In this document: positions 1 to 8,191 of the stretch, in pieces | Numbering within the stretch: position 1 is the first letter of the stretch | How the letters are laid out: every line of letters starts with the position of its first letter | Assembly (NCBI GenBank): GCA_041685145.1 | Contig: JAWLGJ010000042.1 | Location: 1 to 25,833, forward strand | DNA: 25,833 nucleotides | Direction: 5' to 3' | Origin: JAWLGJ01 sp041685145 | GTDB lineage: Bacteria; Pseudomonadota; Alphaproteobacteria; Rhodospirillales; Magnetospirillaceae | Notes under the pieces: generated by a model | Database searches by the model: none | Told to the model about the DNA's origin: nothing | The model's input: the letters and a program-made list of their open reading frames with translations, nothing else | Made by a program: the position numbers and the translations under genes

Positions 1-2
1 AC

Positions 3-482
3 ATCGAGACGGTGGTCCAGGACGCCATCGATCTGGTGGCGCGGCACGCCGACGAAAGCGGCCTGGCGCTGGCCAGCGCCGTCGACGAGGATTTGCCGTC
101 CATTCGCGGCGACCGCGGACGCCTTGTGCAGGTGCTGGTGAACCTGTTGGCGAACGCGGTCCGCTTCACCCCCTCGGGCACCGTGCGCATCGAGGCGCGG
201 GGCGAGGGTGACGGCGTGGTGCTGGAGGTCACCGACACCGGCATCGGCATGACCGCGGAGGAGGTGGAGCGCGCCCTCCAACCGTTCGGCCAGGTCGACG
301 CCAGGCTGTCGCGGCGCTACGACGGCACCGGCCTCGGCCTGCCGCTGGCCCGCTCGCTGGTGGAACTGCACGGCGGCACCTTGACCGTGGACAGCCGCAA
401 GGGCGAGGGCACGCGGGTGGTTGTCCGCCTGCCGTCGGCGCCGCCGGACAGTGCCGATCCCACGCCTTCGGCACAAGGCTGA
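3..482 (+). CDS. Sensor histidine kinase, C-terminal ATPase part (5' end outside window)
   Basis: This is the last 159 codons of a histidine kinase that enters from the left edge in the frame starting at base 3. What remains is a HATPase_c domain, which binds ATP and phosphorylates the missing histidine domain. An N-box is seen (LVNLLANAVRFT), then a G1 box DTGIGM, an F-box PFGQVD and a G2 box GTGLGL, in the normal order, so the ATP-binding site looks functional. A short Pro/Ser-rich tail (about 15 residues) follows the last strand. No response regulator lies downstream, so the partner must be upstream or elsewhere. A GTG at 12 is in frame, but the coding sequence clearly continues upstream of it. 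Stop is TGA at 480-482. What it senses cannot be told from this fragment. Confidence 0.93.
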   Translation: METVVQDAIDLVARHADESGLALASAVDEDLPSIRGDRGRLVQVLVNLLANAVRFTPSGTVRIEARGEGDGVVLEVTDTGIGMTAEEVERALQPFGQVDARLSRRYDGTGLGLPLARSLVELHGGTLTVDSRKGEGTRVVVRLPSAPPDSADPTPSAQG

Positions 483-590
483 TATTCCTTCACGGCATTG
501 ATGCCGTCGTATCCGTGACCAACCTTCTTGACAGGAATGACCGGCACGGGCCGGCAAGGCCGGTTCGGCCTGAATGAGAAGGAGGAGGTC
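483..590 (+). promoter_or_regulatory. Structured leader upstream of the Hsp20 gene
   Basis: The 108 bases before the Hsp20 start hold a perfect TTGACA at 528-533 but no convincing -10 box 16-18 bases after it. The region 540-571 is packed with CCGG/GGCC words. A 6-bp stem (AGGCCG at 557-562, CGGCCT at 566-571, loop GTT) ends just before the Shine-Dalgarno GGAGGAGG at 581-588. CCTTCT at 523-528 can pair with AGAAGG at 577-582. Small heat-shock genes of alphaproteobacteria often carry ROSE-type RNA thermometers in the leader. I do not see a convincing ROSE consensus, so a thermosensor role is only a possibility. Confidence 0.3.
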
Positions 591-1078
591 ATGAACATGC
601 GCGACCTGGTTCGTTGGCCTCGCAGCCGTTCGGTGGTCGAGCGGGCGGACAACCCGTTCCTGTCGCTGCGCCAGGACATGGACCGCCTTTTCGAGGACTT
701 CTGGCGGGAATGGGACGTTCCCGCCCTGGCACGGGGGGCTCCTCCGGGGCCTTTCCCTCGGTGGAGATCGAGGAGGACGACAAGGAGATTCGCATCGCCG
801 CCGAATTGCCCGGCATGGAGGAGAAGGACGTCGACGTCGTGCTGAACGACAGTATCCTTACCTTGCGCGGCGAGAAGAAGGGCGAAAAGGCGGAAAAGCG
901 CGAGGGCGGCAGCTATTCCGAACGCTATTACGGCCGCTTCGAGCGTTCGTTCACGCTGGGCTCCGATGTCGATGCCGACAAGGTTTCCGCGCGCTTCGAC
1001 AACGGCGTGCTGACCGTCACCCTGCCGAAGAGCGAGACGGCGCGCGAGAGGGAAAAGCGCATTCCCATCGGCAAATAG
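591..1078 (+). pseudogene. Hsp20/alpha-crystallin small heat-shock protein, frame broken at a G6 run
   Basis: Small heat-shock proteins are ATP-independent cytoplasmic holdases. The N-terminal part (start ATG 591, Shine-Dalgarno GGAGGAGG at 581-588) reads MNMRDLVRWPRS and the usual amphipathic FLSLRQDMDRLFEDFW in one frame up to about base 738. The alpha-crystallin domain (VEIEEDDKEIRIAAELPGME, then the FDNGVLTVTLPK hallmark) and a C-terminal IPI motif continue in the -1 frame to TAG 1076-1078. The switch falls at a run of six G (733-738). One extra G there would join the two parts into one protein of about 162 residues reading ALARGGSSGAFPS across the junction, a normal family length. So this is either a one-base loss in the genome, a homopolymer read error, or less likely a -1 ribosomal slip. 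Both halves are well conserved, which argues against an old pseudogene. Confidence 0.85.
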
Positions 1079-1084
1079 CCCCAC

Positions 1085-1114
1085 CCCCGGACAGGCTCCC
1101 GCGCCTGCCCGGGG
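1085..1114. terminator. Hairpin between convergent Hsp20 and threonine ammonia-lyase genes
   Basis: CCCCGG-A-CAGGC (1085-1096) pairs with GCCTG-C-CCGGGG (1103-1114), giving 11 base pairs with one A-C mismatch and a six-base loop. It sits seven bases after the Hsp20 stop and directly before the stop of the minus-strand gene, so it could end transcription from both sides. Neither flank has a strong T-run, so it may instead be an mRNA-stabilising stem. An alternative outer pairing AATAGCCCC/GGGGCTATT (1074-1082 with 1111-1119) is also possible. Confidence 0.5.
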
Positions 1115-2356
1115 CTATTCTTCCTCGGCGGTGCCGCGCAGCAGGCGGGTGGGGAAGCCGGCGCGTTGCAGGCCGGTGACGATGTCGGCGATGTGGCCGC
1201 GGTCGGTGGTTTCCACCAGCACGTCGACCTCGGCCATCTTCACCGGCACGTCCATGAACAGGCGCTGGTGGAAGATCTCGATGATGTTGCCGCCGCCCTT
1301 GGCGATGACCTCGGCGGTGCGCGCCAGGGCGCCGGGGGCGTCGTCGATCTCGATGCGCAGCCGCGCCATGCGCCCGGCGCGGCTGAGGCCGCGCATCAGG
1401 ATCGAGGCCAGCAGGCGACCGTCGATGTTGCCGCCGCTTATCACCAACCCCACCCTTCGGCCGGCGAAACGCTGGGGGGCGCCCAGCACCGCCGCCAGCG
1501 GCGCCGCCGCCGCGCCCTCGGCGACGATCTTCTGGCGTTCGACCAGCAGATGCACGGCTCCCTCGATGGTTGCCTCCGGCACGGCCAGCACCTCATCGAC
1601 CAGGCGGCGCACCAGCGGCAGGGTCAGGCGGCCGGGCGATTTCACCGCGATGCCTTCGGCCAGGGTGGAGCCGCCGCCGGGCGCCGCCTCGCCCCGCAGC
1701 GCCGCCCGCATGGATGCGTGCGCCGCCGCCTGCACGCCGATTACCGCGATGTCGGGGCGGCGGGACTTGGCGGCCAGCGCCATGCCGCCGATCAGCCCGC
1801 CGCCGCCCACCGGCACCACCAGAACGTCGAGGTCGGGCATGTCGGCCAGCATCTCCAGCGCGACGGTGCCCTGGCCGGCGATGACCTTGGGATCGTCGAA
1901 GGGGTGGACGAAGGCGCGGCCCTGGCGTTCGCCTAGGTGGCGGGCATGGTCCGCCGCCGCGGCCAGACTGTCGCCGTGCAGCACCACCTTTGCCCCATAG
2001 GCCTCGGTGCGCTCGATCTTCGTGAAGGGCGTGGCGCGGGGCATGACCACGGTGGCGGGGATGCCCAGCCGCCCGGCGTGGCGGGCGACGCCCTGGGCGT
2101 GGTTGCCGGCCGACATGGTGACGACGCCGGCCCGGCGCTGGGCGGCGTCCAGCGACAACAGCTTGTTCAGCGCCCCGCGTACCTTGAAGGCGCCGGTGTC
2201 CTGCAGGTTCTCCAGCTTCAGCCACACCTCGCAGCCGGCCATCTCCGACAGCGCCGGCGCGCGTATCGTGGGGGTGCGCAGCACGGCGCCGTCGATGGCG
2301 CGAGCGGCCGCTTCGACATCGGCGGCGGTGACGGCGTCGGCATCGGCTTCGGTCAT
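1115..2356 (-). CDS. ilvA: Threonine ammonia-lyase (threonine dehydratase) with C-terminal ACT domain
   Basis: A PLP enzyme that converts threonine to 2-oxobutanoate and ammonia, the first step toward isoleucine or a catabolic step. At 413 residues it matches the shorter form with one ACT domain rather than the roughly 510-residue E. coli IlvA. The PLP lysine is K58 in DTGAFKVRGA. The substrate loop SAGNHAQG and the glycine-rich phosphate loop GGGGLIGG are present. Residues about 330-405 form an ACT domain (RLRIEIDDAPGALARTAEVI), expected to bind an amino acid allosterically. Its ATG overlaps the stop of the upstream acylase gene (ATGA, 2353-2356), so the two are probably co-translated. Serine can also be a substrate in this family. 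The family call is firm; biosynthetic versus catabolic role is open, and the symbol is a family-level assignment. Confidence 0.93.
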   Translation of the reverse strand: MTEADADAVTAADVEAAARAIDGAVLRTPTIRAPALSEMAGCEVWLKLENLQDTGAFKVRGALNKLLSLDAAQRRAGVVTMSAGNHAQGVARHAGRLGIPATVVMPRATPFTKIERTEAYGAKVVLHGDSLAAAADHARHLGERQGRAFVHPFDDPKVIAGQGTVALEMLADMPDLDVLVVPVGGGGLIGGMALAAKSRRPDIAVIGVQAAAHASMRAALRGEAAPGGGSTLAEGIAVKSPGRLTLPLVRRLVDEVLAVPEATIEGAVHLLVERQKIVAEGAAAAPLAAVLGAPQRFAGRRVGLVISGGNIDGRLLASILMRGLSRAGRMARLRIEIDDAPGALARTAEVIAKGGGNIIEIFHQRLFMDVPVKMAEVDVLVETTDRGHIADIVTGLQRAGFPTRLLRGTAEEE

Positions 2357-4686
2357 GGTGCGGGCTCCAGCAGCAGGCGACGGTCGCCGGGGGCCAGGGT
2401 TACATACCCGCCGTCGCGCCAGCGCGCCAGCATGTCGCCGTAATGCCGCGACAGCGGATTGCCGGATTGCCCCGTGGCGATGACGAAGCGGCTGTCCTCC
2501 AGCGCCGCGAGGTCGAAGACCACGCGCAGGCCGGGGCCGTGGACGTGGCGGAAGGCGGTCGGGGCGCCGCCGTCATAGCTGCCGCGGTTGACGGTGAAGT
2601 CGCCGCCGTCGGTGGCGGCCGACAGCGACGCCAGCCGCCCGATCAGCGGCACATGCGCCAGCACCTCGTGGCGGAACTCCGCGCGGTGGGCATCGCCCCA
2701 GCGCCACCCGTCCATGTCCGCGCCCCCGGCCTCGCGCAGCGCCGCCAGCGCCTCCTCCAGGCTGGCGGCGGCAAGCGCGGGGCAGGGGGCGCCGGCCTCC
2801 TCGCACCACTGCGGCGCCGCCGTCAGCACATGGCGCAGGAAGCGCGGGTTCAGCATCCGCATGTCCTCGGCCAGCGGCCCCAGCGCCGGCGCCAGCAGAC
2901 GCTGCTGGAGGCGGTGCAGCCACGCCAACGCGATCAACGGCTCCGGCCGGTCGCGGCGCATGTCGTGGTCCCAGCGCCGCAGCCGCTCCAAGGCCTCCCG
3001 TGCTGGTCCATCCGGCACCGGCGCCGCGTCCAGCAGCGCCAGCATCTCCGCCGCCATCGGCGAGACCGCATCCATCTGCATCCGGCGCATGGTGGCGGCG
3101 TCGTGGCGGGGCGCCGCCGCCAGCAGGGCGGCGATGCGTTCGGCACGGTAGGATTCCGGCCAGTGCGCCGCCAGCAGGTGGGGATAGTCGTCGCCGACGA
3201 CGCGGTTGTTGGCGTTGACGATAATGCCGCCGGTGGGGTTGCGCAGCCGCGGCAGGGCCTCGAAGGGCAGCCAGCCCGTCCAGTCGTGCGCGCCGGTCCA
3301 TCCCGGGCGGGGCAGGGTGCCGTCGCCGTCCTGCCGCATCGGCACGCGCCCCGGCACCACCAGCCCGATGGTGCCGTCGGCGGCGGCGAACATGACGTTC
3401 TGCTGAGGGCTGTGGAAGTCCCGCAGCGCCGCGACGAAACCTTGCCAGTCACGGGCGCGGTTGAGCCGGTACAGCCCCTGGGCGCTGCGGTCGTCGGGCT
3501 CGAACAGCGTCGCCGCCAGCGCCAGCACCGTCCCCGGCGGCGAGTCGTGCGCCACCAGATCCGACACCACCGGGCCGTGGCGGGTGGCGCGCACCTTCAG
3601 CACCTGCGGCGCGGCGTCCTTGACCTCGATGACCTCCCGGCGCTCGGCGAAGGGCGCGGGGCCTCGGGGGGTGAGATAGCCGCCGCCGGGGGCCAGCTTT
3701 TCGATGAAGACGTCCATCGTGTCGCTGTGGGTGGAGGTGATGCCCCAGGCGATGCGGCCGTTGTGGCCGATGACATGGAAGGGCACCCCCGGCGCGGTGG
3801 CGCCGGCGACGCTCCACTCCGGCGTCTCGACGCGCGCCAGATACCACAGGATGGGGGCCTTGAAGCCGAGATGGGGGTCGTTGGCCAGCAGGGGCCGCCC
3901 GCTGGCCGTGCGCGTGCCGGACACCACCCAGGCGTTGGAGGCAAGGTGGGGGCGCAGCGGGTCTGGCACCTCCGCCAGCAGCGCCGCCGCCGCGTCGTCC
4001 AGACCGGCGGCGGTGATGCTCGCCGCGCCGTCGCCGCCCCCCGTCCACAGGGCGGCGGCGCGTTCGGGGCCAAGGCGGGCGACGACGCGGGCGCGGCGCA
4101 ACTCCTCCAGCCAATTGCCGGAAAGCTGCACCGCCATCAGCCGCCCCCAGACCAGCGAATCCGCCGGTCGCCACGGTTCTGGTCGGTGGCCGAGCAGCAG
4201 GAATTCCGGCGGCAGCGGACGGCCCGAGGTGTCCAGCCAGGCGTTCACCCCGGCGGCATAGGCCTCCAGCGCCGCCCGCGTCGCCGGCGCCAGATAGCGC
4301 AGGCTGGCCTCGGCAAGGCGGTACAGGCCGAAGGTCCGCACATAGCGGTCGTAGTCGAGCGCGGCGGCCCCGAACATCTCCGCCAGACGGCCCTGGCCGG
4401 CGCGGCGCATCACCTCCATCTGCCACAGCCGGTCCTGGGCATGGACGACGCCGAGGGCGAAATAGGCGTCGGCCTCGGTGCGGGCGCGGATGGTGGGGAT
4501 GCCGTCGGCGTCGCGCAGCACCTCCACCGGCGCCTCCAGCCCCGGCAGGGCGAGGCGCCCCTCGGTCTGCGGCAGCGAGTCTCGCAACCACAGCAGCCCG
4601 CCGGCACCGCCCGCCGCCGCCAGCAGCAACAGCAGCAGCAGGGCGATGCCGAGGCGCCGGACCAGCGGGCGACGGCGACGGTTCAT
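2353..4686 (-). CDS. Penicillin acylase family protein (Ntn hydrolase)
   Basis: A 777-residue penicillin amidase (PF01804-type) protein. These are made as precursors that cut themselves; the new N-terminal serine attacks amide bonds of beta-lactams, acyl-homoserine lactones or other acyl amides. The candidate nucleophile is Ser250 in LASNAWVVSG, followed by LLANDPHL, both family hallmarks. Residues 11-33 form one hydrophobic helix after RRRR, acting as a signal or anchor, so the enzyme is periplasmic or membrane-bound. I start at ATG 4686, preceded by GAAGAAGG with a 5-base spacer. An in-frame TTG at 4720-4722 gives 12 more residues but overlaps a CATAAT-like -10 (minus strand, 4722-4727). 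The downstream ammonia-lyase overlaps by 4 bases. Substrate is unknown; quorum-signal acylase is one option among several. Confidence 0.93.
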   Translation of the reverse strand: MNRRRRPLVRRLGIALLLLLLLAAAGGAGGLLWLRDSLPQTEGRLALPGLEAPVEVLRDADGIPTIRARTEADAYFALGVVHAQDRLWQMEVMRRAGQGRLAEMFGAAALDYDRYVRTFGLYRLAEASLRYLAPATRAALEAYAAGVNAWLDTSGRPLPPEFLLLGHRPEPWRPADSLVWGRLMAVQLSGNWLEELRRARVVARLGPERAAALWTGGGDGAASITAAGLDDAAAALLAEVPDPLRPHLASNAWVVSGTRTASGRPLLANDPHLGFKAPILWYLARVETPEWSVAGATAPGVPFHVIGHNGRIAWGITSTHSDTMDVFIEKLAPGGGYLTPRGPAPFAERREVIEVKDAAPQVLKVRATRHGPVVSDLVAHDSPPGTVLALAATLFEPDDRSAQGLYRLNRARDWQGFVAALRDFHSPQQNVMFAAADGTIGLVVPGRVPMRQDGDGTLPRPGWTGAHDWTGWLPFEALPRLRNPTGGIIVNANNRVVGDDYPHLLAAHWPESYRAERIAALLAAAPRHDAATMRRMQMDAVSPMAAEMLALLDAAPVPDGPAREALERLRRWDHDMRRDRPEPLIALAWLHRLQQRLLAPALGPLAEDMRMLNPRFLRHVLTAAPQWCEEAGAPCPALAAASLEEALAALREAGGADMDGWRWGDAHRAEFRHEVLAHVPLIGRLASLSAATDGGDFTVNRGSYDGGAPTAFRHVHGPGLRVVFDLAALEDSRFVIATGQSGNPLSRHYGDMLARWRDGGYVTLAPGDRRLLLEPAP

Positions 4687-4827
4687 GGCGGCCTTCTTCA
4701 CGGTTCGCGGCCTTGTACGCAATTATGCCTCCGCCCCGCAAGGCGCCAGTGGGATTCGTGCATCGCCGCCCGTGACAGCGCCCGTCCCCCGGGATTATCC
4801 TGCCGCCGCTGTTGGAGGGACGAGCCG

Positions 4828-5679
4828 ATGCAACCGACGGAGCGCAGCCTGCTGGGCCTGGATTCGCGCGGCTTCCACCGCCTCGCCTACACGCAATGGG
4901 GCGGGGCGGCCGGCGACGCCGTGCTGTGCGTGCACGGACTGACGCGCACCGGCCGCGACTTCGACACCCTGGCGCGGGCGCTGGGCGCCGCGCGCCGCGT
5001 CGTCTGCCCCGACATGCCCGGACGGGGGCGCAGCGAATGGCTCGCCGAGCCCGCCGACTACGCCATGCCGCTCTATATGGCCGACATGACCGCGCTGCTG
5101 GCGCGCATGGACGTGGCGGCGGTGGACTGGGTCGGCACCTCGATGGGCGGCATCCTGGGAATGTTGGTGGCGGCGCGGCCGAACACGCCGGTGCGCCGCC
5201 TGGTGCTCAATGATGTCGGCGCCTTCCTTCCCAAGGCGGCGCTGGAGCGGATCGCCGCCTATGTCGGCAGCGACCCGCATTTCGGCACCGTCGAGGAGGG
5301 CGAGGCGTGGATGCGCGGCAGCATGACCACCTTCGGTCCGCTCGCCGACGACGACTGGCGCCATCTGGCCGCGCACGGTCTGCGCCGCGATTCCGCCGGC
5401 GGCTATCGTCTGCACTACGACCCCGACATCGCCAAGCCGATGTTCGACGGCGCCATCGACGACATCGACCTCTGGGCGGTGTGGGAGGCGATTCGCTGCC
5501 CGGTGCTTGTCATTCGCGGCGCCGACTCCGACCTTCTGCCGCAGGAGGTGGTGGAGGAAATGAAGCGCCGCGGACCGGGCTGCGAGGTGGTGACGTATGA
5601 GGGCGTCGGCCATGCCCCGATGCTGATGTCGCGCGAGCAGATCGCGCCGGTGGTCGACTGGCTGGACGCGCCGCGATGA
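4828..5679 (+). CDS. Alpha/beta-fold hydrolase
   Basis: A 283-residue cytoplasmic alpha/beta hydrolase of the epoxide-hydrolase/esterase/dienelactone type. Seen: oxyanion motif VHGLTRTGRDF (HG at 36-37), MPGRGRS, nucleophile elbow GTSMGG with Ser105, an acidic residue in RGADSDLL (D233 or D235), and His262 in GVGHAPML. The triad is complete. The start ATG 4828 has a good Shine-Dalgarno (GGAGGGA, 7-base spacer). The open frame runs far upstream, but only as the antisense of the acylase gene. Its stop overlaps the start of the MFS gene (ATGA 5676-5679), so hydrolase and transporter are translationally coupled and may act on the same or a related compound. The exact ester, lactone or carbon-carbon substrate cannot be read from sequence. 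Confidence 0.92.
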   Translation: MQPTERSLLGLDSRGFHRLAYTQWGGAAGDAVLCVHGLTRTGRDFDTLARALGAARRVVCPDMPGRGRSEWLAEPADYAMPLYMADMTALLARMDVAAVDWVGTSMGGILGMLVAARPNTPVRRLVLNDVGAFLPKAALERIAAYVGSDPHFGTVEEGEAWMRGSMTTFGPLADDDWRHLAAHGLRRDSAGGYRLHYDPDIAKPMFDGAIDDIDLWAVWEAIRCPVLVIRGADSDLLPQEVVEEMKRRGPGCEVVTYEGVGHAPMLMSREQIAPVVDWLDAPR

Positions 5680-6878
5680 GCGCCCGGGCTTCCCCGATGG
5701 CCGCAGTGGGCTTCGCCTCGGCGGCGCACAGCTTTTCCCACCTCTTCGAGCCCATTTTCTTCGTCGTCGCCCTGGTGCTGCCGGCCGAGATGGGGCTGTC
5801 CTACGAAGCCACCCTGACCCTGATCATCGCCGGCAAGATCCTTTTCGGGGTGGCGGCGCCGCTGATGGGCTGGCTCGGCGACCGCTGGAGTTCGCTGGGC
5901 ATGATGGCGGTGTTCTTCCTGGGGGTGGGCGCCTCGGCGATCCTGACCGGGCTGGCGCAGGCGCCCTGGCAGGTGGCGGTGGCGCTGACCCTGCTGGGCC
6001 TTTTCGGTTCCATCTATCACCCGGTCGGCATCGCCTGGCTGGTGGCGAACGCCAAGAACCACGGCAAGGCGCTGGGCATCAACGGCTTTTTCGGCGCCCT
6101 GGGGACGGCGGTGGCGGGGGTGGTCGCCGGCGGCCTGATCGCGGTGTCGGGGTGGCGCGCCGCCTTTGTGCTGCCCGGCGTCGTGGTGCTGCTGACGGGG
6201 GTTGTCTTCGTGCTGCTGATGCGGCGCGGGGTGCTGGCAGAGGCCCGCATCGTGCGCGCCAACAGCAGCGGCGCGCCGCGTGCCGACGCCATCCGCGCCG
6301 CGATGGTGCTGGGCGTGACGATGATCTGCGGCGGCATGGTCTATCAGGCCACCCAGGCGGGGCTGCCCAAGCTGTTCGACGAGCGCCTGGGCGAGCTTGG
6401 CATCGTCGGCATCGGCGGCGGCGTCACCCTGGTCTATTTGTTCGCGGGCGCGTTCCAAATCGGCGTGGGCTGGCTGGTGGACCGCTATCCGCTGAAATAC
6501 GTCTATGCCGGCGCCTATCTGGCGCAGGTGCCGTTGCTGCTGCTTGCGGCGGCGGTTTCGGGGCTGCCGCTGCTGGTGGTGGCGCTGATGATGGTAACCC
6601 TGAACGTCGGCGGCCTGGTGCCCGAGAACGTGCTGCTGGCCCGTTATGCGCCGCCGAAATGGCGCGGCACCGCCTATGGCATGAAGTTTGTGCTCGCCTT
6701 CGGGGTCAGCTCGCTGGGGGTGCCGCTGGTGTCGCTGGTGCGCGGCGCGGCCGGCGAGGTGGCGCTGGTCTTCGCGGTGCTGGCCGGGTTTGCGGCGGTG
6801 GTGACGGTGGCGGCGCTGCTGCTGCCCGCCGAGGACCGCAAGACAGCCGCCCCGGAACCTGCCCCGGCGGCCGAGTAG
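5676..6878 (+). CDS. MFS transporter
   Basis: A 400-residue major facilitator superfamily protein with about 12 hydrophobic helices in the inner membrane. The loop between helices 2 and 3 carries a motif-A-like GWLGDRWSSLG (about residues 66-76), and the central loop (about 188-206, RRGVLAEARIVRANSS) is short and basic as usual. GSIYHPVGIAWLVAN and GINGFFGALG in helices 4-5 resemble the fosmidomycin-resistance/drug-efflux branch more than sugar porters; this is an impression, not a search. It overlaps the hydrolase upstream by 4 bases. It ends with an Ala/Pro-rich tail. The substrate and direction of transport are unknown. Confidence 0.92.
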   Translation: MSARASPMAAVGFASAAHSFSHLFEPIFFVVALVLPAEMGLSYEATLTLIIAGKILFGVAAPLMGWLGDRWSSLGMMAVFFLGVGASAILTGLAQAPWQVAVALTLLGLFGSIYHPVGIAWLVANAKNHGKALGINGFFGALGTAVAGVVAGGLIAVSGWRAAFVLPGVVVLLTGVVFVLLMRRGVLAEARIVRANSSGAPRADAIRAAMVLGVTMICGGMVYQATQAGLPKLFDERLGELGIVGIGGGVTLVYLFAGAFQIGVGWLVDRYPLKYVYAGAYLAQVPLLLLAAAVSGLPLLVVALMMVTLNVGGLVPENVLLARYAPPKWRGTAYGMKFVLAFGVSSLGVPLVSLVRGAAGEVALVFAVLAGFAAVVTVAALLLPAEDRKTAAPEPAPAAE

Positions 6879-6990
6879 GGGCGCAGCGAAGACGCCTCGC
6901 GATTTTGAATGGCGGCAACCCTCAAATTGCGGGCCGTGTCATTCGGCTTGCAGCGTGTTTGGAATTTCCCTAACTAAAGGCTAGCGACGC

Positions 6991-8106
6991 GTGATGTCGG
7001 AGGGGGAAGTGGACGGGAGAAACGCGGCCGAGAATCGGCCCAAGCTCGGCCACTTCAGCCTTGGCGACCATTATAGCCGGCGCGGACTTGGCTTGTTCGC
7101 CCTGGCGGCCGTGATCGCCGTTGCTTTCCTTGCCGATACGGTCGTCCCCGATGGCTTTTCGGGGAACGTCCTTTACGTTGTTCCCATCATCCTTGCCGGA
7201 GCGCTGGGGCTGGGTTCGCCCTATCTATGGGCGGCGGGGGCGACGGTGCTGTCGGTCATCAGTTCCTTTCTGGCTCCGCCGGGCTTGGCCGTACCCTGGG
7301 AAATCGCCGACCGTATCACGACGGTCGCGGTGCTTTGGACAATGGCGGCGCTGGTGCACCGGCTGGAATATCAGCGGGCGAGGGCACGGGCGGCGCAAAG
7401 CGAAGCGGTGCAGGCGAATCTTCAGAAAGCCCGCTTCCTGGCCGCGGCCAGCCATGATCTTCGCCAACCGGCGCAGTCGTTGGCCCTTTTGAATGAGGTG
7501 CTGCGCCAACGCTCCTCAGGCACGGGTCTCGAACAAGTGGTCGAGCCGCTGGACCGGGCGATCACGGCCTTGAACTTCATGCTTTCGCGACTCATGGAAC
7601 TTTCAAGTCTCGATGCGGGGGCCGTGCATCCGCATTTCAGGAGCGCCGACCCTTCGCCGATGCTGCTGCGTTTGAGCGAGACTTACAAACTTCGGGCGCA
7701 AGAGAAGGGCCTGCGGTTCCGATTGCGGCGGCATTTTTCCGGCACGATCCGAACCGATCCCCAGTTCCTGGAGCGCATTCTGCATAACTTGCGCGACAAT
7801 GCCTTGAAGCACACAAAGCGGGGGTTCGTCTCCCTCGACTGCCTGCGGCGTGGCGACGAGGTCATCTTCCGGGTCCGCGACAGTGGCGCCGGCATCGCAC
7901 CGGAGCATGTCGAAGCGATTTTCGAGGAGTTTTTTCAGGTCGGCAACGACCATCGTGACAGCAGGAAGGGGCTGGGCCTGGGGCTGGCGGTGGTGCAGCG
8001 TTCCGTGCAGTTGCTCGGCGGAAGGGTCCAGGTGCGTTCGCGGTTCGGCCGGGGGACGACCTTCACCGTCCGTCTGCCGCTGAAGGCGGAGGCGCCCTGC
8101 CACTAG
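6991..8106 (+). CDS. Orphan membrane sensor histidine kinase (HDLRQP type)
   Basis: 371 residues. Three or four hydrophobic segments (about 33-50, 58-75, 78-95 and 108-122) with very short loops make a compact membrane sensor and no periplasmic domain. A short coiled linker leads to the HisKA domain AAASHDLRQPAQSL with phospho-acceptor His155. The HATPase part has an N-box (LHNLRDNALKHT), G1 DSGAGI, F-box FEEFFQV and G2 GLGLGLAV, so it should be active. The HDLRQP form is common in hybrid kinases, but no receiver domain is attached and no regulator gene lies beside it. The first two codons are GTG-ATG; a weak AAGG sits 10 bases before the GTG, so the start may be 6991 or 6994. Third-position GC looks lower than in the neighbours, a hint of different origin. 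Confidence 0.92.
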   Translation: MMSEGEVDGRNAAENRPKLGHFSLGDHYSRRGLGLFALAAVIAVAFLADTVVPDGFSGNVLYVVPIILAGALGLGSPYLWAAGATVLSVISSFLAPPGLAVPWEIADRITTVAVLWTMAALVHRLEYQRARARAAQSEAVQANLQKARFLAAASHDLRQPAQSLALLNEVLRQRSSGTGLEQVVEPLDRAITALNFMLSRLMELSSLDAGAVHPHFRSADPSPMLLRLSETYKLRAQEKGLRFRLRRHFSGTIRTDPQFLERILHNLRDNALKHTKRGFVSLDCLRRGDEVIFRVRDSGAGIAPEHVEAIFEEFFQVGNDHRDSRKGLGLGLAVVQRSVQLLGGRVQVRSRFGRGTTFTVRLPLKAEAPCH

Positions 8107-8191
8107 CCTTCTTGATGAGGGGCCGGCGGCCCGTTGCAATTGCGCCGTCGTCTCGGCCATCATGGGCGCACCTGGAACGGGAGTTATCGCG

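Noticed and set aside
528..556. Perfect TTGACA before the Hsp20 gene as a sigma70 or sigma32 promoter
   Set aside because: No acceptable -10 box of either type is found 13-18 bases downstream.
733..740. Programmed -1 frameshift in the Hsp20 gene
   Set aside because: The direction fits, but the bases do not form a standard X-XXY-YYZ slippery heptamer in the zero frame and I saw no downstream pseudoknot; a missing G is simpler.
2443..4827. Very long open frame on the plus strand leading into the alpha/beta hydrolase
   Set aside because: It is the antisense of the penicillin acylase gene, with Arg/Gln/His-rich low-complexity protein; the real gene begins at the ATG 4828 with its own ribosome site.
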